Assembly: GCA_027488845.1 (NCBI GenBank)
Contig: JAIYBC010000042.1
Coordinates: 62,001-126,000 of the forward strand
DNA length: 64,000 nt
Direction of reading: 5' to 3'
Source: Verrucomicrobiales bacterium
GTDB taxonomy: Bacteria; Verrucomicrobiota; Verrucomicrobiia; Limisphaerales; UBA9464
In this document: positions 8,896 through 18,897 of the stretch, in pieces
Layout of the letters: the number at the start of each line of letters is the position of its first letter
Position numbering within the stretch: the stretch's first letter is position 1
Notes under the pieces: generated by a model
The model's input: the letters and a program-made list of their open reading frames with translations, nothing else
Told to the model about the DNA's origin: nothing
Database searches by the model: none
Translations under genes and position numbers: made by a program

Positions 8896-9510
8896 CTAGA
8901 GCTTTTCGGGAGGGATCGCCTGAACCGTGGACTTGGCGATCGATAACTGGACATCCGCGAATCGGAGATATGGATCCACTGAGAGCTCCCTGCTCGGGTT
9001 GAACCGGATGGCACCCTGGTAGAAGATCACGGCCTTTCCGTCCGGTGCCCGAACGAATCGGGCCGCGTTCAGTTCGAGGTAGCGGTCTCCGACCGGCCGG
9101 ATGGCCAGGGTGAATTGCCGGTCGTCCTCGGTCGAGCCGTCCGCCTCCAGCAGATTCAGGCCCGGAGTCTCCACGTCTTTCAGGTAGGCCTTCCATTGGG
9201 CGACGGCCTCGTCCGGCTTCGAGACACCCGGGACATGACGGACCGCGAACAGCATCGTCCAGTTGGATACGGTTTCCCGGCCGTCGATGTACTCGTTGAG
9301 GATCTTTCCGTCCTTTCCGCCTTCGGCATAGGCGAGATGGAGGGTTCGGCCGGCGACCACCACCGTCGGACGAGGCCGCATTGGCTTGGAAGTGGCCACG
9401 ACGCGGACTCGGCCGGGTTCCTTCGTTTTGGCCTCGGGGCGGGATTCCTTGGACGCGCAGCCCGACAGGGCGACGAGCGCGACCCAACGGATGAGGATTC
9501 GCTTTGGCAT
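8896..9510 (-). CDS. Putative lipoprotein of unknown function
   Basis: The 204-residue reading from ATG 9510 starts MPKRILIRWVALVALSGCASK, with lipobox LSGC, so the mature protein should be a lipid-anchored 186-residue chain. An upstream start at 9579 would bury the signal behind 23 residues and is rejected. The mature part is soluble, with a basic linker (about 20-40) and a mixed alpha/beta domain; no family is recognised. It is convergent with the sulfatase and lies inside the interval that separates the two halves of the duplicated sulfatase-MOSC junction. Confidence 0.6.
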   Translation of the reverse strand: MPKRILIRWVALVALSGCASKESRPEAKTKEPGRVRVVATSKPMRPRPTVVVAGRTLHLAYAEGGKDGKILNEYIDGRETVSNWTMLFAVRHVPGVSKPDEAVAQWKAYLKDVETPGLNLLEADGSTEDDRQFTLAIRPVGDRYLELNAARFVRAPDGKAVIFYQGAIRFNPSRELSVDPYLRFADVQLSIAKSTVQAIPPEKL

Positions 9511-9638
9511 CGAGGGTCCGGGAATGGATCCAACTCCCAAGACGATCCCACTCTGTGCCAGCGACAGACAAGGACTCATCCCGATCTCGGCTTCACTCCC
9601 ACCGGCACGACCTCAAGCGCACCTTGGAATGGGGGTTT

Positions 9639-9750
9639 CCAGAAACAACGTCCGCCCGACCTCGATCCGGCCCCGTCTCGTGACGGAGTTGTTCATGCCG
9701 ACGTTGACGCTCCGGAGTCCGACGACGGGACTTCAGCCATTGCGGCGCCT
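9639..9750 (-). pseudogene. Decayed copy of the MOSC-protein 3' end
   Basis: About 110 nt here align with 10690-10800, the C-terminal coding part of the MOSC gene: shared blocks include CCAGAAACA, CCGACCTCGAT and GACTTCAGCCATT in the same order and spacing. The reading frame is broken by at least one indel relative to the intact gene. It is therefore a remnant, not a gene. The 9511-9847 interval holds nothing else that could be recognised. Confidence 0.65.
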
Positions 9751-9847
9751 TGGAACGAATGTCGAGGCGCTGAAGGGTTTCCGACGGCGGGTTCAATGAC
9801 GGCCGAACCTTGAAGGTGGGCCGCAAAATCATAGTGTCAGCCATATC

Positions 9848-10156
9848 GTGAAGACGACCTTGTTGCTCCCGGATGACCTTTTGATCGAGGCCAAGATGGT
9901 GGCGGCTCGTCGCAAGACCACCCTCAAGGCCCTCATTGAAAGCGCGCTCCGGCGGGAGATCCGCCCCGCCTCCGACCTTGAGAATCCCGACCCGGAACGA
10001 TTCGAGGTGGGGCCCTTCGGCATCCTTCGGATCCGCAAGGTCCCCGGCATACCTTCGACCACTCCGGCACAGGTGCGTGAAGTCCAAGCGGTGTTGGACG
10101 AAGAGGAGGTACAGCGGGCGGCGGATCCACAGAAGCGATGCCGGGCATGTCCATGA
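9848..10156 (+). CDS. VapB-type antitoxin
   Basis: 102 residues from a GTG start. The N-terminus (MKTTLLLPDDLLIEAKMVAARRKTT) is the ribbon-helix-helix DNA-binding motif typical of VapB antitoxins in this phylum, followed by LKALIESALRREI and a C-terminal toxin-neutralising tail that ends about 20 residues later than usual. The last codons run into what used to be the start of the PIN toxin. Family antitoxins bind their own promoter and cap the PIN active site. Because the toxin is broken, this is probably an orphan antitoxin. Confidence 0.75.
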   Translation: MKTTLLLPDDLLIEAKMVAARRKTTLKALIESALRREIRPASDLENPDPERFEVGPFGILRIRKVPGIPSTTPAQVREVQAVLDEEEVQRAADPQKRCRACP

Positions 10157-10529
10157 GAAGGCGGCGTTGCGCTTCTTCGAAAAGGAAGCTGTTCCCGGCG
10201 GCTGGGCGACCTGCCCCATGACCGAGAACGCCTTTCTTCGAATCCTCAGCCATCCTTCCTATCCACGGACCCTCGGCTCACCGACGGAGTCGCGGCGGGT
10301 TTTGGCCCGACTGCTGGCCTGTCCCGGTCACCAATTCTGGCCGGACGACCTTTCCCTCGCCGACGGCCGTCTCCATCCGGTTCTGCCGCCGTCCAAGCAT
10401 CTCACCGACCACTACCTCCTGGCGCTCGCCGTGAAGCACCGGGGCCGCTTCGCCACGTTCGACACCGGCATCGAGGCCTCACTGGTTCCTGGGGGACCCT
10501 CTGCATTGCACCTCATTCCGCCCCCCTGA
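10137..10529 (+). pseudogene. VapC-type PIN toxin, N-terminus missing
   Basis: The frame reads DAGHVHEKAALRFFEKEA, then WATCPMTENAFLRILSHPSY, HQFWPDDLSL, HLTDHYLLALAVKHRGRFATFD, all collinear with a VapC PIN domain. The first beta-strand with the LLDVNVLIAL block, which holds the first catalytic aspartate, is absent. The frame stays open upstream but that DNA is the antitoxin gene in another phase. No start codon is placed to give a normal N-terminus. A deletion that fused the antitoxin end to the middle of the toxin explains this. It is very likely inactive as a nuclease. Confidence 0.7.
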
Positions 10530-11416
10530 CCCGCCGCCTCGACGAAATCCTGCGGAAGGAGCGCAGCGCCCTCGCCGACCCGTCGATCGCAACTACGGCT
10601 GGCCCCTGAGAACCCGACTGGCGCACAACGGGCAACGGACCACGGTCCACGGACAACGGACAACGGACCCCGCACTACACCCCCCAACTCCAGAAACACC
10701 TTCCGTCCGACCTCGATCCTCCCTCGCTTCGTCACCGTCCCATACATCCCGGCATTTCCATTCCGAAGCGTGGCCACGGACTTCAGCCATTCCGGTTCGA
10801 GGCGCGCCGTGTCGGGGTCGATGTTCACCATCGAGCAGCGCAGGTCGTGGTTGGTGATCGTGACCACAGGTCCGTCGTCCGAGGGACCAAAGGTCAACAC
10901 CCCGCCCAGCCACGGCTCCTCGCCGAAGGGCAACGCATCGTGGGTGGCGATGAGCAGGTTCGGCCGGTAGCGGCGCACGTCCGGAGACCGACCCAGATGC
11001 CTCGCGATCGCCTCCACGGTGGCCTCGGCGATGAGCGAAAGTCCGGCTTCGTCGAAGATGCCGCGGTCGAGGTGCAGCATCTCCACCGGCGACCCATGAC
11101 GCCTTCCCACCTCGTCGGCCAGCTCCGGAGAGAACAGCGGCCATTCGGCGCCACCGGGAATCCGGACATGGGAAGGCAAGGCGCAGGGGTCCGCGGAGGG
11201 GTTCCCGGACCGGACCGGCTGGTGCAGGACCAGTTCGGGAAGCTTGGAGGCCGTCAGCCACGGAAAGCCGGCGCGGTCCCCGATGCGCCGGAAGGCGAGG
11301 CGTCGATCCCCGGCGACACCATGCCAACCCAACTCGGCCGCATCGAGTCGTTCGCCGGCCATCGACTTCACGGGGTAGCGGAACAGGGCGGTGACTTCAC
11401 CGATGGGAATCTTCAT
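10412..11416 (-). CDS. MOSC-domain protein with anomalous C-terminal extension
   Basis: From ATG 11416 (MKIPIGEVTALFRYPVKSM) the first 245 or so residues form the MOSC N-terminal beta-barrel and MOSC domain: YPVKSMAGE, GVAGDRRLAF, RYRPNLLI, CSMVNIDPDT with the conserved cysteine, and GRIEVGRKVFLEL at the end. MOSC proteins bind molybdenum cofactor and move or reduce N-hydroxylated substrates. A normal protein would stop near 10685. Here there is no stop, and the frame reads on for about 90 residues through the 7-bp minisatellite (VVRGPLSVVRGPWSV), the sulfatase remnant and the antisense of the toxin remnant. The upstream start at 11479 adds 21 residues and is unlikely. Confidence 0.8.
   Translation of the reverse strand: MKIPIGEVTALFRYPVKSMAGERLDAAELGWHGVAGDRRLAFRRIGDRAGFPWLTASKLPELVLHQPVRSGNPSADPCALPSHVRIPGGAEWPLFSPELADEVGRRHGSPVEMLHLDRGIFDEAGLSLIAEATVEAIARHLGRSPDVRRYRPNLLIATHDALPFGEEPWLGGVLTFGPSDDGPVVTITNHDLRCSMVNIDPDTARLEPEWLKSVATLRNGNAGMYGTVTKRGRIEVGRKVFLELGGVVRGPLSVVRGPWSVARCAPVGFSGASRSCDRRVGEGAALLPQDFVEAAGQGGGMRCNAEGPPGTSEASMPVSNVAKRPRCFTASARR
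10526..10609 (+). pseudogene. Remnant of a sulfatase C-terminus
   Basis: This stretch reads TRRLDEILRKERSALADP and ends in TGA at 10607-10609. The intact sulfatase upstream ends RRLEEALRKERKALGDP at the equivalent place. Twenty-odd residues match in order, so this is the tail of a second sulfatase copy whose body is gone. Confidence 0.7.
10624..10670. repeat. Minisatellite with 7-bp units (ACAACGG / ACCACGG)
   Basis: About six or seven degenerate copies of a 7-bp unit in tandem. Related arrays occur at 15901-15944, 27431-27457 and 51099-51128. On the minus strand this array is translated as part of the C-terminal extension of the MOSC protein. Confidence 0.75.
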
Positions 11417-11734
11417 GGCGGGGTTTCTCCGTGAGAACCTTGGGGGAAATACAGCGTCGGTTACAGACCAACGTGGCACCCCAACAAGGAACCCCGGCCA
11501 TCACGCGAGATCCTCATGCCCCGCCTGCTGATGCCGACCCGGCTCTGAAGCTAGGGCGCGGACCGCGGGCACGCGGGACTCCCAATCAATTCCACGGGAA
11601 CGCGGCCTCTCGGGATCTCAGTCGACCACCCAATCTCCAACGTGGACGAGAACCCGAGAGAGTCATCAACTCAAGGACAGGAAGGTCGCCCGAAGGAACA
11701 GCGCCGAATGCGATTCTCTCGGGGGACGAAGGGC
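11417..11734. other. Intergenic stretch without recognisable gene
   Basis: 318 nt between the MOSC gene start and the 3' end of the membrane-protein gene. It should contain the MOSC promoter. No repeat, RNA or conserved motif was recognised. Confidence 0.5.
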
Positions 11735-12739
11735 CTATCGGAACAGGTCGATGAGGTTCCGCACGACAGACTCGAACACAACCGCATCCACCATTTTCCG
11801 GAGGATGGGACCGACAAACCAGGATCCAGCCGGGAACAGCAGGTAGAGGGAGAGTTTGCGGAAGGTGCCGGTGTCGATGGCCCATTCGGACACGCCGTCG
11901 ATGAAAGTCCTGCGCGCGATCAGGTCGGCCTCCACTCCCGGCATTGAGGGCAAACCCGATTGCCGCTCGTCACGGAGCCGACGCAACTGGTGCGCTATGA
12001 GGTTGAGATTCACGGTCTTCTCCGCCTGCACCCGCAGTCGCAACGCCCACAACGGGAGGAAAAGGGCCAGGGATGCGACGACGACGCTTCCCAGGAACAG
12101 GGGAACAAGAACCTTCACCGAGTCCACCTGCAACCCAGGGTTTGGGTCGAAGAACATGATGGCCACCAGAAGCGAGATGCCAAGGCTCCAGGCCAGCGCA
12201 TTCCGAAGGCCACGGCGGCCGTATTGGTACAGTGGGGCGATGTTCCAAAGGTCCACAGAAACCTTCCGGAATTCTTCAGCTCCGGCGCCGCGGAGGGTGA
12301 AATAGGCCGCCCGCCCGAGGCCCCAGAGAAAGAGCAGGGAAAGCAGATCCACATACAGCTCCCCCGCGTTCCACGGATTCCGTCCGGGTTCCTGGATTCG
12401 GATCTGGCGGGCGGTCAGGAAAATCAAGGTCACGCCGGCGCCCACCCCCACAACGCCCGCAATCCGGCTGGCGAGCCGGGACGGACGGCTCTTCGAGGGG
12501 AAATCCCCGGTCTCGGCCATCAGTCGCGCCACGGTCAATCCATAGGCGAGGAGGGACGCGCAGAGGAAGGTGACATGCGTCTGCGGTGTGATTCGTAAGG
12601 TGGGGCCGTCCTCGAACGGTGGCACCCCGGACAACGCGTGCAGAACGAGTCCGAGGCCCGTCAGCACGACGGCGAAGACGATTCCCGCCATCCATGCAGG
12701 CATCGGCATCCAAGAGGCGACACGGGCTTCGATGGTCAT
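11735..12739 (-). CDS. Multi-spanning membrane protein of unknown function
   Basis: A 334-residue protein with about six hydrophobic segments (roughly residues 13-38, 52-70, 88-110, 130-150, 180-200, 215-235 and a weaker one near 300). The loop around residues 250-290 is polar and charged (HQLRRLRDERQSG). No known motif was recognised. Its ATG overlaps the stop of the upstream methyltransferase gene by 4 nt, so the two are co-translated. The function cannot be inferred beyond a membrane location. Confidence 0.65.
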   Translation of the reverse strand: MTIEARVASWMPMPAWMAGIVFAVVLTGLGLVLHALSGVPPFEDGPTLRITPQTHVTFLCASLLAYGLTVARLMAETGDFPSKSRPSRLASRIAGVVGVGAGVTLIFLTARQIRIQEPGRNPWNAGELYVDLLSLLFLWGLGRAAYFTLRGAGAEEFRKVSVDLWNIAPLYQYGRRGLRNALAWSLGISLLVAIMFFDPNPGLQVDSVKVLVPLFLGSVVVASLALFLPLWALRLRVQAEKTVNLNLIAHQLRRLRDERQSGLPSMPGVEADLIARRTFIDGVSEWAIDTGTFRKLSLYLLFPAGSWFVGPILRKMVDAVVFESVVRNLIDLFR

Positions 12740-13359
12740 GGTGTCGTTCTTTCGCGGTGTCCGGAGACGCAGATGAATTCCCGGTCGGCTGCGCGGCCAA
12801 CCGCGCTGGAGATCGACACGAACCCATGATCTGCAAGCAGGGTCTCCACCGAGAATCCGTCGATGGGACGGAAGACGGCTTTGGAAACCCCGGTTCGGCG
12901 GAGATCCGCCTCGGTATGGAAACCGATGGTGAACCTCCCGCCGGGCTTGAGGACACGCTCGACCTCGCGAAGTCCCCGTGCCGGGTCGCTCCAGAAGTAG
13001 ATCGTGTTCACGGTGGCGACTCGGTCGAACACGGCGTCGGAAAAGGGAAGCGACTCGATGGCGCCTTCACGCAGCACGGCCCCGCGGAGTCCCCGACGCA
13101 TCTGCCCGCTTCTCAGGAGGACCCGCGACAACTCGACCCCGGCGGCGATCCCCGGCATTGCGGAGGCGAGAAGCATCTCCAGCAGGGCACCGCCGCCAAA
13201 CCCGATCTCCAACACCTGGTTGCCCGGTTCGATCCTCGATTGCTCCAGGGCCAGGCGGTTCAGGCCCGCGTTGCTTCGGTTCATCACCGGACCAAGCAGG
13301 GCGCCAATCCAGCCCCGTGGGTGTCGAAGCTGTCCTGAGAGAAGGCCGGCCGGCTTCAT
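12736..13359 (-). CDS. Class I SAM-dependent methyltransferase
   Basis: A 207-residue Methyltransf_11/UbiE-like protein. Motif I is VLEIGFGGG (residues about 49-57), the acidic strand-2 residue is in GVELS, the motif II region is LPFSDAVFDRVATVN and the post-motif VLKPGGRFTIGF. It transfers methyl from SAM to a small molecule, which is not identifiable. It is followed, with a 4-nt overlap, by the membrane protein at 11735-12739. It is divergently placed, by about 60 nt, from the AraC-type regulator, which may control it. Confidence 0.85.
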   Translation of the reverse strand: MKPAGLLSGQLRHPRGWIGALLGPVMNRSNAGLNRLALEQSRIEPGNQVLEIGFGGGALLEMLLASAMPGIAAGVELSRVLLRSGQMRRGLRGAVLREGAIESLPFSDAVFDRVATVNTIYFWSDPARGLREVERVLKPGGRFTIGFHTEADLRRTGVSKAVFRPIDGFSVETLLADHGFVSISSAVGRAADREFICVSGHRERTTP

Positions 13360-13421
13360 CGGGGGTCCCGGGTGATTGTGCCGTTGAGGGCGGGACGGTA
13401 CGCCGCCACGCTGCGTCGCGG

Positions 13422-14456
13422 ATGAAGGCCTCCTCGGTCAGCGTGACACTCACGCGCAGCATGATGCGCTACGCGGTCTCCCGCGGCGCGAGCCTGGAAG
13501 CCCTGTGCGCCGCGGCGGGGATCGAGCCCTCGCTCCTGGAGCGTCCCGACGAAAGGATCACCGGGGACCAGTCGCTGAAGGCCTGGAATGCAGCAGTGAA
13601 GGCCACTGGCGACATGGACTTCGGACTGCATCTCGGCGAACTCAGCCAACCCACCCGGCTTGGGCTCGTCGGCTTCGCCATGATCAGCGCAGCGGATCTG
13701 GGAGGCGCGCTGGAGCGGTTGGTCCGATACACCAACCTCCTGACCAATGGGGTCCGGGGAACAATCACCCGCACGGAGGCTCTCGCCTGCTTCGAACTGG
13801 AACCCACCCGAGGGGTTGCCAATTTCCTCCACGAAAGCCCACGCCAACACGTCGAGTGCACCCTCAGCGCGTTCCTCGCATTGGGCGAGGCCCTGACGGG
13901 GCGGCCGCTCCCCGTGATCGAGGTCCGGTTCCGCCATCCGGAACCGTCGAGCACCCGGGAGCACCTCCGGATCTTTCGGGCTCCGGTTCTCTTCGGCCGG
14001 GAGGCCAACCGGGTGACCCTCAACGCTGCCGCCCTCAAGTGGCCCCTTGCGGACTCCAACCCCGGGTTGCTCGAAGTCTTCGACGCGCGTGCCATGGGCG
14101 CCGTCCGCAAGCTCGACCAGAACGCCCCCTGGAGCGAACGGGTCGAGTCGGCCCTCATGGAAAACCTGCGGGGCACGGTCCCAAGCCTGGAAGAGACCGC
14201 TCGCGGGCTGGGGGTCAGCGGCAGAATCCTCCAGAGGCGACTGCTCGACGAGGGAACGTCCTTCCGGCGACTGCTCGACCACGCCCGACATGAACTTTCC
14301 CTCCACCATCTGCGGCGGGACGAGGTGCCCGTCGCGGAGATCTCCTATCTGCTGGGATTTGCCGAGCCGAGTGCTTTTCATCGTTCCTTCAGGCGTTGGA
14401 CTGGCTCGACGCCCGGAAACGTAAGGAATCGAATCCACCGCCCCGGAACAGGGTGA
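13422..14456 (+). CDS. AraC-family transcriptional regulator (Arabinose_bd type)
   Basis: 344 residues from ATG 13422. Residues about 20-210 match the N-terminal Arabinose_bd/OruR-like domain (SLEALCAAAGIEPSLLERPDERI, then GLHLGELSQPTRLGLVGFAM). Residues about 235-335 form the double helix-turn-helix of AraC proteins (LEETARGLGVSGRILQRRLLDEGTSF, then VAEISYLLGFAEPSAFHRSFRRWTGSTP). Regulators of this subclass respond to small hydrophobic or sugar-like ligands. The 3' end overlaps, tail to tail, the DUF4386 gene by 68 nt. The frame is open further upstream without a sensible N-terminus, so 13422 was chosen. Confidence 0.88.
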   Translation: MKASSVSVTLTRSMMRYAVSRGASLEALCAAAGIEPSLLERPDERITGDQSLKAWNAAVKATGDMDFGLHLGELSQPTRLGLVGFAMISAADLGGALERLVRYTNLLTNGVRGTITRTEALACFELEPTRGVANFLHESPRQHVECTLSAFLALGEALTGRPLPVIEVRFRHPEPSSTREHLRIFRAPVLFGREANRVTLNAAALKWPLADSNPGLLEVFDARAMGAVRKLDQNAPWSERVESALMENLRGTVPSLEETARGLGVSGRILQRRLLDEGTSFRRLLDHARHELSLHHLRRDEVPVAEISYLLGFAEPSAFHRSFRRWTGSTPGNVRNRIHRPGTG

Positions 14457-15135
14457 CCCCGGCGAGCACCATCCAGGCGGAAAGGACGATGAAGCCCATG
14501 GGCGTGGCGACACCCAGTACGCCCGGATCGAACGGAAGGACGGTGGCGAACCCCTCCGCAAGACCGACCAGGATCAAGCCCGCGGCGACCCACGCCAACC
14601 GAAGCTGCCAACGTCGGATCCGATGGGCGTCGAACAGCGCCGACGCGAACAGCACCGCCCAGACCGCGGTCGCCAATTGACCCAGATGCTCGCCGACCGC
14701 AACGCCGGCGTAGGCATGCACCGCGTCGAAGACCACGGTCACCGTCTCCCGGGTGGCTGCAGTCGCTCCTGGCACCGTGTACGCCCGAGCCAATCCCGGC
14801 ACAACGAAGACCCACCGGATCAGGCCGATGGCCTGGAGCACACCGGCGAGCATCCCCGCGACGGAAGCCCCGACTCCCAACCGACGGGCCATCCCCGCCA
14901 ACACGATCATCGCCAACGCCGCGAGCAGGAAGGCATACCAAACCGCGAGGAGGACCGGACCGCCGGCCTCGAAGCGGGTCAGTATCTCGCCCGAAGGTCG
15001 CCTCAGGATGCCAGGGTAGGAGAAGACCAGGCCCAAGACCGTGAACGGTATGTTGAGATAGATCCCGAGAAGGACCAGGCCCAAGCCGGTCCGCCGGGTC
15101 TGGTCGCGGGAAATGGAGTCGCTACAGGTTTTCAT
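14389..15135 (-). CDS. DUF4386-family membrane protein
   Basis: 248 residues from ATG 15135 (MKTCSDSISRDQTRRTGLGLVLLGIYLNI). Six hydrophobic spans are visible (about 20-42, 58-82, 90-112, 145-165, 175-195, 205-228). The pattern and the PGILRRPSGEILTRF loop fit DUF4386, a membrane family without assigned function. The ATG overlaps the cupin stop by 4 nt (ATGA), so it is the second gene of a two-gene operon. The 3' end runs 68 nt into the converging AraC gene. A start at 15387 would add 84 residues of cupin antisense-phase DNA and is rejected. Confidence 0.75.
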   Translation of the reverse strand: MKTCSDSISRDQTRRTGLGLVLLGIYLNIPFTVLGLVFSYPGILRRPSGEILTRFEAGGPVLLAVWYAFLLAALAMIVLAGMARRLGVGASVAGMLAGVLQAIGLIRWVFVVPGLARAYTVPGATAATRETVTVVFDAVHAYAGVAVGEHLGQLATAVWAVLFASALFDAHRIRRWQLRLAWVAAGLILVGLAEGFATVLPFDPGVLGVATPMGFIVLSAWMVLAGVTLFRGGGFDSLRFRASSQSNA

Positions 15136-15692
15136 CGGAGTCTGTCGGCAAGTTGAACGATCTTGTCCGCAGCCCCCGTTCTTCGGGCGATTGCGACCAG
15201 CAATCCCCTGAGACATCGCTGCACGAAGACGGGAACACCGGGAAAGTGGAAGTCCGCCAGGTCCAGCAGGACCGCGACTTGAAGCGGACTGCGAGGCAAA
15301 CCGGCGGGTCCCGTTTGCCCCTCTCGTCCAAGTTGATAGAGGGCCAGGATGAAGGTCTCGAAATCTCCCGGAGGTGATACCTGACATCGGAAGGTCACAG
15401 GCTCGGTTCGGGGATTCCAGAAGCGGTGAAGCACCCCCGGTTCGACCACCAACGACCCGCCCACTTCGAGAACGCGGGGCCGGCGCGGATCGCCGGCGAT
15501 CATCGAGAGACTGCCGTCCACCACCTCGAAGCGTTCGCGGATCCGGCTATGGAAATGGAGGGGCGAACCGTTGGAGCCCGGGGGCAATGTGAACTCCAGG
15601 TACCCATCCTCAAGGGAGGCTCCGGCGCCGGCACGGAGCACCTTCAGCTTGTCCCCGGTCACGGGATTGACGATGCACTCCGAAGACTTCAT
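15132..15692 (-). CDS. Cupin-domain protein
   Basis: 186 residues. The conserved double-stranded beta-helix has cupin motif 1 as LHFHSRIRERFEVVDGSL (two histidines and a glutamate for metal) around residues 46-63 and motif 2 as PGVLHRFWN near residue 87. The C-terminal 70 residues are helical. Cupins of this layout are sensors, isomerases or dioxygenases; no choice can be made. It is coupled by a 4-nt overlap to the DUF4386 gene downstream, a pairing that suggests shared stress or lipid-related work, which is only a guess. Confidence 0.8.
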   Translation of the reverse strand: MKSSECIVNPVTGDKLKVLRAGAGASLEDGYLEFTLPPGSNGSPLHFHSRIRERFEVVDGSLSMIAGDPRRPRVLEVGGSLVVEPGVLHRFWNPRTEPVTFRCQVSPPGDFETFILALYQLGREGQTGPAGLPRSPLQVAVLLDLADFHFPGVPVFVQRCLRGLLVAIARRTGAADKIVQLADRLR

Positions 15693-16157
15693 TGGGTGCC
15701 CAGTCTGGCCAATGGGAAGGCCATCCGCAGTGACTGCGGCCGCCGAGGCATTGCCCTATTCCGCCGAAAGAAGGGGTCGGGGCACCGAAGGCACGGATCC
15801 TTGGACCTCTACGGAAAGAGGGAAGGTTCACGGAACGAGTCCCGGTGGGCATAGCCACGAAGGGGGTTCCGCGTTCGACCCCGGCCTTGCCGCCGCAACC
15901 ACGGACAACAGACAACAGACAACAGACAACAGACAACGGACAAATCTGTCTTCCCAAACCCTTCCCACGGTTCCAGGCGCCTTCCTGCAGATTTCCTGTC
16001 CAATTTCCCGGGCGTCCCGGAAGTAGGTGCGTACCCTCCGGATGTCCCCTGGAGTCCCATCCCGTCGCGCCTCGGGCCCAGGCACCCGCCTGGACCCGAG
16101 GCCGGGCTTCCTGCCGGTTCCGGTGGTTTTTCCATCATCCATCCCGCCCTCCACGCC
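15693..16157. other. Intergenic region with a 7-bp minisatellite
   Basis: 465 nt between the divergent cupin and esterase genes. Apart from the tandem array at 15901-15944 there is no recognisable gene. It must hold the promoters of both flanking operons. Confidence 0.5.
15901..15944. repeat. Minisatellite, 7-bp unit ACAACAG, about six copies
   Basis: Four near-identical ACAACAG units flanked by ACGGACA-type variants. It is the same family as the arrays at 10624, 27431 (reverse strand) and 51099. Confidence 0.85.
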
Positions 16158-18894
<2,737 letters not shown>

Positions 18895-18897
18895 CAC

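Noticed and set aside
15901-15944. CRISPR array
   Set aside because: Units are 7 bp with no spacers, and no cas gene is in the window. It is a minisatellite.
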